A stretch of DNA of 64,000 nucleotides, taken from NCBI RefSeq assembly GCF_021233355.1, contig NZ_CP089507.1:1550001-1614000 (forward strand), given 5' to 3'. How positions within the stretch are numbered: position 1 is the stretch's first letter; every line of letters begins with the position of its first letter. Of this stretch, positions 23,001 through 30,310 are shown in pieces. A program made the position numbers and the translations under genes. The notes under the pieces were generated by a model, which ran no database searches, was not told the origin of the DNA, and was given only the letters and a program-made list of their open reading frames with translations. This DNA is from Luteimonas fraxinea. GTDB taxonomy: Bacteria; Pseudomonadota; Gammaproteobacteria; Xanthomonadales; Xanthomonadaceae.

Positions 23001-23158
23001 AAGACGGCGGCCGTGATGCCTGGGTGGGCCTGGTGCCGGGGCTCGATGCGGATCGACCGCGTCTGCAGGCGCTGCTGTCAGGCGCCGATCCGGTGACGCT
23101 CGGCAATGCGGTGCGGCTGCTGCATTCGACGGTGACGCCGCCGCGGTTCGAGCGTTGA
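20057..23158 (+). CDS. Sensor diguanylate cyclase with two-component-type beta-propeller
   Basis: About 1033 residues. A likely signal peptide (MRSIATQLLAATLLACASF, GTG start) precedes a periplasmic propeller (about 35-620) made of reg_prop-type repeats ending in W[IV]GT-like blades (LWVATQDGLNRFDG, MWLGTNDAGL, AWLGTEAGVD, LWIGTRSGVM, LWVGTNTRGL). A Y_Y_Y domain (about 660-735), one TM (about 755-773), a coiled coil and a GGDEF domain with GGEEF at 904-908 and DIDAFKRINDGHGHQAGDEA follow. It should make c-di-GMP in response to a periplasmic ligand. The frame is open back to 19691, so the start is uncertain; a GTG at 20018 is the next choice. It is divergent from the LuxR-type regulator. Confidence 0.87.
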   Translation: MRSIATQLLAATLLACASFTVSAQVPDPVDDPPLSLEMYGLDEGLSQLTVSAMTGDDQGFLWVATQDGLNRFDGHRFRAYRNAPDQPVGGANLVSSSIDSLAFEPQRTRMWLGTNDAGLEVVHLPTWTQRRLGVADGLSHARVVRILLDPAGGAWLGTEAGVDHIDAEIRGARRLGATGEIVGLAWSAARKRPVALDAACGLWSVEADGLVRLPALPGARRCVSLQAGREGLWVLAADAGLFRLDTAARLQRHWSLAVLGVASVDATAMIRLEDGRVLTGYGNGAVVQLAPGRDRPRRLRFDNPPRSAITSFHQGATGAWWIGTYTSGLYRVRPLASVIRHDGAGVGTMDDWDSHSIRAIRRDGARMLIGTDSGLRMRDGPRAGWCAIPGLADLSVRAIERARDGGWWVGTQVGLRRLHVDGRVDIFDGLPDARIDALLAEDEALWIGTRSGVMQLRDGRIEADPRFAAIAGDVVTVLYRDQDGSLWVGTNTRGLWRLRDGVFAQVEPSGAGMHRSVWAIHGDADAIWVGAFAAGLYRIDRATGVSSVLTERDGLTNNVIYRILPDIGGRLWLSTNLGLSVYDPESGIVQNLGRRDGLRNQEYNSGSAYTGSDGLLYFGGTMGVDVIAPMQLPRRSASAHPVLTSLQLLSRQSDTDARSGTETDIVYTPGIDLRDEDSVFTIGMTAIDFLAPAAAQLRYRVDGLHTGWIYPHQARTEFSLNHLPAGHYRLEVQAAGRDGQFGESRVLTIAMPPPPWRHPLAYVLYALLAALAVAFFVRRTRRAVQRERERVELLNRTVAERTAQLEQANRQLQQSNAQLDAATRLDPLTQVPNRRELQEWLAREAVHAPGRRGSDTLFFFMLDIDAFKRINDGHGHQAGDEALVQFAARMRALTRDGDLLLRWGGEEFMLVARLDDADAAAGLAERIRSTVADTPIALAHGASLRMTCSIGFAPWPFSSAWPTLGDWQQTTAIADRCLYAAKDGGRDAWVGLVPGLDADRPRLQALLSGADPVTLGNAVRLLHSTVTPPRFER

Positions 23159-23171
23159 TGCCGGTTGTGCC

Positions 23172-23198
23172 GATGGGTTTCGCTGCGCTCTACCCATC
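23172..23198. repeat. Family B palindrome (GATGGGTTTCGC...CTACCCATC)
   Basis: A 27 bp imperfect palindrome reading GATGGGTTTCGCTGCGC then TCTACCCATC. The same unit recurs at 29216-29242, 29362-29388, 57225-57251 and 57405-57431. Here it sits 13 bp after the stop of the diguanylate cyclase, between two convergent genes. Confidence 0.8.
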
Positions 23199-23216
23199 AC
23201 GGGCAATGGCACGCTT

Positions 23217-24443
23217 TTACAGCTGATCGATCCGGATCCGGTTCGCGAACAGCGAGAACGCGAGCATGCCGGCCAGCCCGCCGGTGCGCTCCAGCCACGG
23301 CGGCAACCAGCGCGGCGGTGCGAGCGTGCCGTCGTCGAACAGGGGTGACAGGCGTCGCACGTCGTCGAGCGTCATCTTGCCGGCGAACAGTTGCCGGCAC
23401 AGCGGCAGACGCTGCGCGGCCAGGGCCTGGCGGAAAAACGTGTGCACGTCGATCAGCCCGCGCAGATACACCGCGTCCTTGGTAAAGGCATGCCCACCGG
23501 TCAGCGGCACGCCGCGGAACACGCGTTGCGCGGACGCGAAGCTTTCCGCTGCCGATTGCCCGGCGTCGTGAAAGTAATCGAACACCTGCAGGAAATCCGC
23601 GCCGTCGAGTGCACGCGCGATCGCCTCGATGCGCAGGCTCACCCGCTTCATCCGGCCGATGTCGATGCTGCCGGTGATCTGCTCGGCGAACACCGCCAGT
23701 CCTTCCTGCGTGCAGGTCGTGCGCGGCGACGACATCGCCAGGCTCGGCAGCAGCGGTTGCTCGCGGCCGTTGAGCGCGGTCAGCGAATGCACGAAGGCCT
23801 CGTGCTGCAGCAGCTGTTCGCGGTCGTGAATCGAGTAGCGCGCGTCGCTGCGCAGACGCAGGCGATACGCACCGGCTGCGGCCTTGGCGATCATGCCCGG
23901 ATCGAGTTCCACCGCGACCACGCGCGTGCCGAAGTGCGCATCGAGATCAGTCTGCAACTGCGCCTGCAGCGTGGCGGCATCGAGCGTCGGATGTTCGACA
24001 TCGGCGAGCAGGCCGGGATCGAGTTCGTCGGCGATGTGGATGAAGTGCCGCGCGGCATCACAGGTCGTCAGCGCACCGCCGGGCAGCGCCGCATCCGGTC
24101 GCCCGTAGAGCGCGATCGCGTGGCCGCTGGCCGCAGGGGTGCCGAGCGATTCCAGCAACTGCGCGGCCTCGTCCCAGGCCTGCGTCGATTCGCCGATGTA
24201 GGCGCCGAGTGGATGCCCGGTATCGGCGGCGGCGCCGATCGCGGCGAGTTTTCGGCGGGTGTCGGTAAAGTCCAGCACCGGATACGCGATCTCCGGCATC
24301 TCCCGGCGCCCGACCGCGAACACGGACAGGAATCGCTGCTGCGCCTCGGGCGGCCAGCTCGCCAGACTCAACACCCGGATCCCGCGCGCGGCCGCGACCA
24401 TGCGCGCATCGAGCGCGGCGTGATGGGCGATGGCGTCGGGCAT
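23217..24443 (-). CDS. QEGLA-motif / DUF1704 putative metallopeptidase (MATCAP-like)
   Basis: A 408-residue cytosolic protein of the DUF1704 family, often annotated as flavohemoglobin expression-modulating QEGLA motif protein. The zinc-peptidase motif HEAFVH (HExxxH) is at about 213-218 and the signature CTQEGLAVFAEQ about 30 residues later supplies the third Glu. This is the arrangement shown for the eukaryotic tubulin carboxypeptidases MATCAP/TMCP. The preceding RSDARYSIHDREQLLQ fits the conserved substrate-side region. Bacteria have no tubulin target, so the substrate is unknown; trimming of an aromatic C-terminal residue from some protein would follow from the family. No obvious operon partner: it is convergent with the diguanylate cyclase and separated from rsgA by 291 bp with a repeat. 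Confidence 0.85.
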   Translation of the reverse strand: MPDAIAHHAALDARMVAAARGIRVLSLASWPPEAQQRFLSVFAVGRREMPEIAYPVLDFTDTRRKLAAIGAAADTGHPLGAYIGESTQAWDEAAQLLESLGTPAASGHAIALYGRPDAALPGGALTTCDAARHFIHIADELDPGLLADVEHPTLDAATLQAQLQTDLDAHFGTRVVAVELDPGMIAKAAAGAYRLRLRSDARYSIHDREQLLQHEAFVHSLTALNGREQPLLPSLAMSSPRTTCTQEGLAVFAEQITGSIDIGRMKRVSLRIEAIARALDGADFLQVFDYFHDAGQSAAESFASAQRVFRGVPLTGGHAFTKDAVYLRGLIDVHTFFRQALAAQRLPLCRQLFAGKMTLDDVRRLSPLFDDGTLAPPRWLPPWLERTGGLAGMLAFSLFANRIRIDQL

Positions 24444-24581
24444 CGGGGACTCCGGCAGGCGGTGTGGTCACGCTAGCGGATTGGGGCGGGGGACTCAAAG
24501 CGGGCGACATCTGGTTCGGGAAGCGCCGCACGTCGGGACGGTTCAAAAGCGCGCGTGTCGGGACGGTTAATGCGACCGGTT

Positions 24582-24683
24582 GCCCTCACCCCAACCCCTC
24601 TCCCAGCGGGAGAGGGGCTCGGTCATGGCGAGCACCCGCTTTCTGAGCCCCTCTCCCTCCGGGAGAGGGGTTGGGGTGAGGGC
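24582..24683. repeat. Paired palindromic repeat, family A
   Basis: Facing CCCTCACCCCAACCCCTCTC units with a spacer of about 55 bp, matching the copies at 5102 and 8134. It lies in the 291 bp between the start of the QEGLA gene and the end of rsgA. No gene is seen in that gap. Confidence 0.85.
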
Positions 24684-24734
24684 CGACGCCGTCGCGATGC
24701 TTCAGAACCGAAGCGACCAGAGCGCCGAAACGCC

Positions 24735-25892
24735 CTACTCCTCCTTCGTCCAATCCGACCCACGCTTCGCCGGCTTCACCCCCGGACGCCCCCCCGTCTT
24801 CGCACCCGGTTTTTTTCCGGACGGCCGACTCTCCACCTTCTGCGCCATCCGCGTCGCGAGCTGGCCCGCGGCGCCGGCGAGTTCGTCGCGCAGCTTCAGG
24901 TAACTGCCCAGGCGCCCCGGATCGAGCGTGCCCGCATCAACCGCCTCCCACACCGCGCAGCCCGGTTCGTCGCCATGCGTGCAGTCGCGGAAACGGCATT
25001 GCGCCGCGACCGCTTCGACGTCGGCGAATCCGCCTTCCGACAGGTCCTCTTCGCCGGTCGGCTTGAGTTCGCGCATGCCGGGCGTGTCGATCAGGCAGGC
25101 GCCCGACGGCAGCGGAATCAGCGCGCGGTGGGTCGTGGTGTGGCGGCCGCGGTCGTCGGTTTCGCGCACCGCGGCGGTCTTCATGCGTTCGACGCCGAGC
25201 AAACTGTTGGTCAGCGTGGACTTGCCCGCGCCGGAACTACCGACGAGCACTGCGGTCATGCCGGGGCCGAGCCAGCGGTGCAGTACCGCGGCGCTGTCAT
25301 GGTCGCGCGCGTTGACCGGCACTACAGCCACACCGAGCCCGGCGATCTCGGTCAGCGCGGCCACGGCGGCGGCGATGTCGGCCTCGGGCTTGTCGGCCTT
25401 GGTCAGCACAATCACCGGCGTGCCGCCGCCCTGCACCAGCAGCAGATAGCGCTCGATGCGGCGCGGATTGAAATCGGCGTCGAGTCCGCAGACCACCAGC
25501 ACGGTGTCGATGTTCGCGGCGATCAGCTGCTGCTTGTAGTGCTCACCGGCGGCGGCGCGCTTGATCGCGCTGCGCCGGGGCAGCATCGCAACGATGCGTT
25601 TGCCGTCTTCGACCAGCACCCAGTCGCCGACCGCAGCGCGGTCTTCCGGCGCGATCGTGCCCTTGCGGTAGCCGCTGCGGCGCAACCAGTCGGGCAGCGA
25701 TTCGACCGCGATCGCCTCGCCCGGCGCGCCGGCGACCAGATATCCGGAGCGGTGCTGCTCGACCACGCGCATCGGCAGTGCCTGTGCGTGCGTGGCCATG
25801 ACCTCGGCCCAGAGGCCCGACGGGGCGCCGTCGAAGGGCCAGCCGATCGCGCGCAGCGCGGCGTCTGGGGGACTCGGATCGGCGGGGTTCAA
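24735..25892 (-). CDS. rsgA: Ribosome small-subunit GTPase RsgA
   Basis: A circularly permuted GTPase of 385 residues that checks late 30S assembly. Motif order is G4 (LTKADKPE), G1 (GSSGAGKSTLTN), G3 (DTPGMRE), as expected for the permutation. A zinc-knuckle C-terminal domain (CRFRDCTHGDEPGC) follows. The tail is rich in Lys/Gly/Pro (PSGKKPGAKTGGRPGVKPAK) and probably contacts rRNA. An OB-fold occupies roughly residues 30-110. The start is taken as a TTG at 25892 because homology-like sequence (ALRAIGWPFDG) begins there and no ATG lies upstream in frame; a downstream ATG would cut into the OB-fold. The stop side is repeat-bearing spacer. Confidence 0.93.
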   Translation of the reverse strand: MNPADPSPPDAALRAIGWPFDGAPSGLWAEVMATHAQALPMRVVEQHRSGYLVAGAPGEAIAVESLPDWLRRSGYRKGTIAPEDRAAVGDWVLVEDGKRIVAMLPRRSAIKRAAAGEHYKQQLIAANIDTVLVVCGLDADFNPRRIERYLLLVQGGGTPVIVLTKADKPEADIAAAVAALTEIAGLGVAVVPVNARDHDSAAVLHRWLGPGMTAVLVGSSGAGKSTLTNSLLGVERMKTAAVRETDDRGRHTTTHRALIPLPSGACLIDTPGMRELKPTGEEDLSEGGFADVEAVAAQCRFRDCTHGDEPGCAVWEAVDAGTLDPGRLGSYLKLRDELAGAAGQLATRMAQKVESRPSGKKPGAKTGGRPGVKPAKRGSDWTKEE

Positions 25893-26042
25893 GCGCTGCG
25901 TCGGGCGGTCGTCATGCCGCGGATTCTACGGGCGCCAGGCGTCCCGGCGCGAACCGCCGAGCTCCGCCACTCGTCGGCCCGGGCCGCATTCACCCGGCTT
26001 TTCCGCTAGCATCGCGCGACATTCCCGCGCCGAGCGCCGCCG

Positions 26043-27311
26043 ATGTCCGCCCCCCTGAAGACCCGTGAACGCCTGACCGAAGTCCGTTACGAGATCCGTG
26101 GCGAGCTCGCGCGGCGAGCGCGGGAACTCGAGGGCCAGGGCCGCACGCTGATCAAGCTCAACATCGGCAATCCCGGTGCGTTCGGCTTCCGCGCGCCGGA
26201 TCACCTGCAGCGCGCGATCGCCGAACGCATCCACGACACCGATCCCTACACCCATCAGCAGGGCCTGCCGGCGGCGCGCGAGACCATCGCCGCGTTCCAT
26301 GCCGCGCGCGGCACGCAGGACGTGTCGGCCGAGCGCGTGTTCGTCGGCAACGGGGTGAGCGAACTGATCGACATCGCCCTGCGTGCGCTGCTCAATCCCG
26401 GCGACGAAGTGCTGGTGCCCTCGCCCGACTACCCGCTGTGGTCGGCGGCGACGATCCTCAACGACGGTCGCCCGGTGTTCTACCAGTGCAAGGAGGGCAA
26501 CGGCTTCCTGCCCGATCCCGACGAACTCGAAGCACTGGTCTCGCCGCGCACGCGCGCGATCGTGCTGATCAATCCCAACAATCCGACCGGCGCGGTGTAT
26601 CCGCGTGCGCTGCTCGAGCGCATCGTCGCGATCGCCGCCAAGCACGAGCTGCTGCTGCTGTGCGACGAGATCTACGACGGCATCACCTACGACGACGCGC
26701 CGTTCGAACCGATCGCGCCGATCGCCGGTGACGTGCCCTGCGTGTCCTTCGGCGGCCTGTCGAAGGTGCATCGCGCCTGCGGCTGGCGCGTGGGCTGGGC
26801 GGTGCTGTCGGGCAGCGAAGTGCGCAGCCGCGATTTCCGCAATGCGATGGACCTGCTCGGTGCGCTGCGCCTGTGTGCGAACGTGCCCGGCCAGTTCGCG
26901 ATCGAAGCGGCGTTGACCGGCATCGATACGATCAGCGCCCTGTGCGCACCCGGCGGCCGTCTGCACGAGGCGCGCCGCGCGGTCGTCGAGGCCTGCGACG
27001 CGAGCCCGTATCTGCGCCTCGTCGCGCCGGCCGGTGCGCTGTACGCGTTCCCCGGCATCGCCGAGGAATTCAGCCAGGGCTTCGACGACCACGCGTTTGC
27101 GCTGGAACTGATGGAAGCCGAAGGCGTGCTGGTGGTGCCGGGCAACAGCTTCAACGTGCCCTATCGCAACCATTTCCGCGTGACGCTGCTGCCCGAACCC
27201 GCGCAGCTGCGCGAGGTCTTCGCCCGCATCCATCGCGTGCTGGAACGGCAGATCACCGACGCCCGCAAGGTCGTGCCGATCGCGAAGCGCCAGGCCCGCG
27301 CCGGCGGATGA
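26043..27311 (+). CDS. alaA: Alanine-type class I aminotransferase (AlaA-like)
   Basis: A PLP aminotransferase, 422 residues, fold type I. It has LKLNIGNPGAFGF-like N-terminal substrate region, YTHQQGLPAARETIA, NPNNPTGAVY, CDEIYDGITYDD and the Schiff-base lysine in GGLSKVHRACGWRVGW. These are the hallmarks of the AlaA/YfbQ group that converts pyruvate and glutamate to alanine and 2-oxoglutarate. A C-terminal tail (RKVVPIAKRQARAGG) is longer than in E. coli AlaA. It heads a four-gene set with four-base stop/start overlaps. The downstream genes are not obviously in amino acid metabolism, so the set may be held together only by coupled translation. Confidence 0.9.
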   Translation: MSAPLKTRERLTEVRYEIRGELARRARELEGQGRTLIKLNIGNPGAFGFRAPDHLQRAIAERIHDTDPYTHQQGLPAARETIAAFHAARGTQDVSAERVFVGNGVSELIDIALRALLNPGDEVLVPSPDYPLWSAATILNDGRPVFYQCKEGNGFLPDPDELEALVSPRTRAIVLINPNNPTGAVYPRALLERIVAIAAKHELLLLCDEIYDGITYDDAPFEPIAPIAGDVPCVSFGGLSKVHRACGWRVGWAVLSGSEVRSRDFRNAMDLLGALRLCANVPGQFAIEAALTGIDTISALCAPGGRLHEARRAVVEACDASPYLRLVAPAGALYAFPGIAEEFSQGFDDHAFALELMEAEGVLVVPGNSFNVPYRNHFRVTLLPEPAQLREVFARIHRVLERQITDARKVVPIAKRQARAGG

Positions 27312-27928
27312 CTGCCCCGCGCCGCTATCTCGCGCTCGGCGACAGCTACACGATCGGCGAAGGCATCGCCGCCGAAGACCGCTGGCCGGTGCAGCTGGCC
27401 GATGCATTGCGCAACGAGGGCATCGCGCTCGACGCGCCGGAAGTCATCGCGACCACCGGCTGGACGACCGACGAACTCGATGCGGCGATCGATGCCGCAG
27501 CACCGGTCGGCCCCTTCGATCTGGTGAGCCTGCTGATCGGCGTCAACGACCAGTACCGCGGCCGCGACGTTGCGCTGTACGGCCCGGCGTTCTCGGCGCT
27601 GCTGGACCGCGCGACCGGCTTCGCCGGTGGCGATGCGGCGCGTGTCTTCGTGCTCGCGATTCCGGACTGGGGCGTGACTCCGTTCGGTGCGCATTCGGGG
27701 CGCGACGTCGCCGCGATCGCGCGCGAACTCGATGCCTACAACGCTGCTGCTGCAGCGATCTGCGCGGCGCACGGCGTTGCCTTCGTCGACATCGCAGCGG
27801 TCAGTCGCGCGCAGGGCGGCGAGGCGGAGATGCTCGCCGACGACGGCCTGCATCCCTTGGCTGCACTGCATACCGAGTGGATGCAGCTGGCGTTGCCGGT
27901 CGCGCGCGGCTTATTGTCGCGGGCATGA
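27308..27928 (+). CDS. SGNH/GDSL hydrolase
   Basis: A 206-residue serine hydrolase of the SGNH fold without a signal peptide, so probably cytosolic. Block I is ALGDSYTIGEG (Ser13), block III is LLIGVNDQYRG (Asn), and block V is DDGLHP (Asp179/His182). TTGWTTDELDAAI matches the Gly-containing block II. Such enzymes hydrolyse acyl esters or thioesters. It overlaps the aminotransferase stop (ATGA) and its own stop overlaps the methyltransferase start. The natural substrate cannot be inferred. Confidence 0.88.
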   Translation: MTAPRRYLALGDSYTIGEGIAAEDRWPVQLADALRNEGIALDAPEVIATTGWTTDELDAAIDAAAPVGPFDLVSLLIGVNDQYRGRDVALYGPAFSALLDRATGFAGGDAARVFVLAIPDWGVTPFGAHSGRDVAAIARELDAYNAAAAAICAAHGVAFVDIAAVSRAQGGEAEMLADDGLHPLAALHTEWMQLALPVARGLLSRA

Positions 27929-28641
27929 CTGCGACCACTTCCGACACCACGCCGCTCTCCACCGCACCGTATCCGCGCGAGGACGCGCGCAACATCGCGC
28001 GCGCATTCCTGCCGAAGCACGCGCTGGGCAACCGCTACGACTACTACTACACGCTGACCAAGCTGCGCACCGATCCGCTGTATCCGGGCGTGCTGCAGGC
28101 GCTGCGTCCGACGACCGCGCCGGTGCTCGATCTGGGCTGCGGCCTGGGCCTGCTCGCGCATGCACTGCGTGCCGATGGCCAGGCGCTGCCGTTCACCGGC
28201 GTCGACATCGACGCGGCCAAGATCCGTCGCGGCCGCGAAGTCGTCGCGCGCACCGGACTCGCCGACGTGCAGCTCGACGTGCTCGATCTCGGCGTCGGCC
28301 TGCCGGCGCACCATGGCAGCGTGACGATCCTCGACGTGCTGCAGTACCTGTCGCCCGAGCGCCAGCGCGAACTGCTCGACAACGTGATCGCGATGCTGGT
28401 GCCGGGCGCGCGTCTGGTGATCCGCAGCGGCCTCGCTGACGACACCTCGCGCAGCCGCACCTCGCGCATCACCGACCGCCTCGCCAATTTCGCCGGCTGG
28501 ATGCAGGAGCGCGCGAAGAGCTATCCGACCGCCGTCGGCCTGCGCGGCCAGCTCGAAGGCGCAGGCCTGCAGACGACGCTGCGCCCGCTGTACGGCGACA
28601 CGCCGTTCAACAACTGGCTGATCGTCGGCATCCGCACGTGA
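27925..28641 (+). CDS. Class I SAM-dependent methyltransferase
   Basis: A 238-residue methyltransferase. Motif I is VLDLGCGLGLLA, an acidic ribose-binding end of beta2 is seen in FTGVDIDAAKI, and VTILDVLQYL corresponds to motif post-II. The N-terminal segment NRYDYYYTLTKLRTDPLYPG is distinctive and occurs in methyltransferases of unknown small-molecule or lipid substrate. The start at 27925 is chosen because it overlaps the SGNH hydrolase stop (ATGA); a longer frame from 27877 exists but would run inside that gene. Its stop overlaps the next gene by GTGA. Confidence 0.88.
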   Translation: MTATTSDTTPLSTAPYPREDARNIARAFLPKHALGNRYDYYYTLTKLRTDPLYPGVLQALRPTTAPVLDLGCGLGLLAHALRADGQALPFTGVDIDAAKIRRGREVVARTGLADVQLDVLDLGVGLPAHHGSVTILDVLQYLSPERQRELLDNVIAMLVPGARLVIRSGLADDTSRSRTSRITDRLANFAGWMQERAKSYPTAVGLRGQLEGAGLQTTLRPLYGDTPFNNWLIVGIRT

Positions 28642-29174
28642 CCGCGCGCGACGGCCTGCCGAATGCGCCGATGCTGGCGCTCGACGATCCGTCTTGGACC
28701 ACATTGCGTTGCGCGCAGGGCGATGCGCGCGGCATTCCCGCGCTGCTCGCGCAGCTCGATGGCGCGAGCGGAGACGACTGCCTCGGCGAACCGTGGCACT
28801 CCTTGTGGGATTCGCTGTGCAACGAAGGCAGGGTGTTCTCCGCCTCGTTCGCCGCTGTCCCGCATATCGTCGCGATCCTCGCCGAGGCGCCGGAACGCGC
28901 GACGCCGAGTCACTTCGTACTGCCCGCCAGCATCGAACTCGCCCGCGCCGCGCACGACGCGGAGATTCCGGACCATCTGATCGACGGCTACGTCACCGCG
29001 TTGTCGCGCCTGCCGCTGCTCGCCGGCCTCGTCGCCGCGCCCGACTGGAGCGAACTGATGTGCAGCGCCGCGCTGGCCGCGACGGCGGCGGCAACGGGTC
29101 AGCACGCTGTGGCGGAACTGCTGCTGGAGGCCGACGACATCGGTGCCGTGCTGGCCTGGTTGCGGGCGGAATAA
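28638..29174 (+). CDS. Hypothetical protein, possibly helical-repeat (HEAT-like)
   Basis: A 178-residue Ala/Leu-rich protein that I do not recognise with certainty. The segment LCNEGRVFSASFAAVPHIVAI resembles conserved blocks of small HEAT-like proteins seen in other bacteria, some near polymorphic-toxin genes. No signal peptide, metal motif or catalytic motif is evident. The GTG start at 28638 overlaps the methyltransferase stop (GTGA), making it the last gene of the aminotransferase operon. Codon use matches the neighbours, so I take it as real. Function unknown. Confidence 0.75.
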   Translation: MTARDGLPNAPMLALDDPSWTTLRCAQGDARGIPALLAQLDGASGDDCLGEPWHSLWDSLCNEGRVFSASFAAVPHIVAILAEAPERATPSHFVLPASIELARAAHDAEIPDHLIDGYVTALSRLPLLAGLVAAPDWSELMCSAALAATAAATGQHAVAELLLEADDIGAVLAWLRAE

Positions 29175-29215
29175 GCCCAGTTTTCGCTAATCGATGCTGT
29201 TTGCGACAGCCCTAC

Positions 29216-29242
29216 GATGGGTTTCGCTGCGCTCTACCCATC
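29216..29242. repeat. Family B palindrome
   Basis: GATGGGTTTCGCTGCGC then TCTACCCATC, identical over 27 bp to the copy at 23172-23198. It is the first of three short repeats that fill the 242 bp between the hypothetical gene and the convergent polysaccharide deacetylase. Confidence 0.8.
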
Positions 29243-29269
29243 CTACAAACGGCCGCATCGTGCGGTTCG

Positions 29270-29307
29270 AGCCCCTCTCCCCCCGGGAGAGGGGTTGGGG
29301 TGAGGGA
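29270..29307. repeat. Single family A unit
   Basis: GCCCCTCTCCCCCCGGGAGA followed by GGGGTTGGGGTGAGGGA. This is one arm of the paired element found elsewhere, carrying its own hairpin. The second arm is absent here. Confidence 0.75.
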
Positions 29308-29361
29308 TGGGAGCACGCGCTACAAGTCAGATTCGACCATGCCCGCATCGCAGCTGCGCAG

Positions 29362-29388
29362 GACGGGTAGATCGCAGCGCAACCCATC
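29362..29388. repeat. Family B palindrome, diverged and inverted
   Basis: GACGGGTAGATCGCAGCGCA then ACCCATC, the reverse orientation of the copy at 29216-29242. Together the two could form a larger stem around the family A unit. Confidence 0.65.
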
Positions 29389-29416
29389 AAGCATCGCTGG
29401 TTGCTTCGACGGACCG

Positions 29417-30184
29417 TCAGACCGCCTGATCCGGCAACACCGCCCGCAATCCCTTCGCCCGCATCCGCATCAGCACGCCTTCGACCATCGCGACATTGCC
29501 GCCGTGCTTCGCGCCTTCATGCAGCAGCACGATCGCGCCGGGCGCGAGGTCGGCATCGATCCGCGCGACCACGTCGTCGACATCCGCCTTCACCGCATCG
29601 AATCCGCGCGCATTCCAGCCGACGCGCGCCAGGCCTGCATCACGCAGTGGCGCATGCACGAACGGATTGGTGTGACCGACGACCGAGCGGAACCACACCG
29701 GCGCATGACCCAAGATTTCAACCAGCGTGCGCTGGCAGTCGAGAATCTCGCGCCGCATCCGCGCCGGTCCGAGTGCCCAGAACATCGCCTGCGGATGGGT
29801 CTGGCTGTGGTTGCCGATGCCATGGCCGCGCGCGGCGATCTCGCGCACGAGGTCCGGGCGCGCTGCAGCGCGCGCGCCAACGAGGAAGAACGTCGCCTTC
29901 GCGTCGTGCGCATCGAGCAGATCGAGCAGCGCGCGGGTGTCATCGGACGGACCATCGTCGATCGTCAGCCACACGCCTTCGCCCGGCAGCCGTGTCAGCA
30001 CCGGGCCGTACAGCCGCGAGGCCGGTGCCAGCACGCCCCACAGGCACAGCGCGTGGCTGGCCAGCAGCAGCGGCAGGCCGATCGTCCAGCCCAACTGCCA
30101 CCAGACCAGCGCGATCAGCAGCTGCGAGGCGATCAGCAGCGGCAGCCACAGCTGCGGACGACGGGGCGGGCGGTGCACGGACAT
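29417..30184 (-). CDS. Membrane-anchored polysaccharide deacetylase (CE4/NodB fold)
   Basis: A 255-residue protein with two N-terminal hydrophobic helices (about 12-50) followed by a NodB-homology domain. Motif 1 is LTIDDGPSDDT (metal Asp; TIDDGP replaces the usual TFDDGP), motif 2 is GNHSQTHP (two metal His), motif 3 is WFRSVVGHTNP and the C-terminal motif is VLLHEGAKHGG. CE4 enzymes remove N- or O-acetyl groups from cell wall or surface polysaccharide. Topology puts the domain at the membrane face. An ATG nine bases upstream (30193) is an equal alternative start. It is divergent from the Grx fusion gene, with 126 bp between. Confidence 0.88.
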   Translation of the reverse strand: MSVHRPPRRPQLWLPLLIASQLLIALVWWQLGWTIGLPLLLASHALCLWGVLAPASRLYGPVLTRLPGEGVWLTIDDGPSDDTRALLDLLDAHDAKATFFLVGARAAARPDLVREIAARGHGIGNHSQTHPQAMFWALGPARMRREILDCQRTLVEILGHAPVWFRSVVGHTNPFVHAPLRDAGLARVGWNARGFDAVKADVDDVVARIDADLAPGAIVLLHEGAKHGGNVAMVEGVLMRMRAKGLRAVLPDQAV

Positions 30185-30310
30185 GGCGCGCATGATGCCA
30201 TCGGCACCGCCGCGCAACGCGGTGTTCCGGGCCCGCAGGCGGCAGTTGCGGGCTTGCATCGAGGGCCCCGCGGTACCATGTGGATCGTTCCCGCACACCG
30301 GATCCATGCC

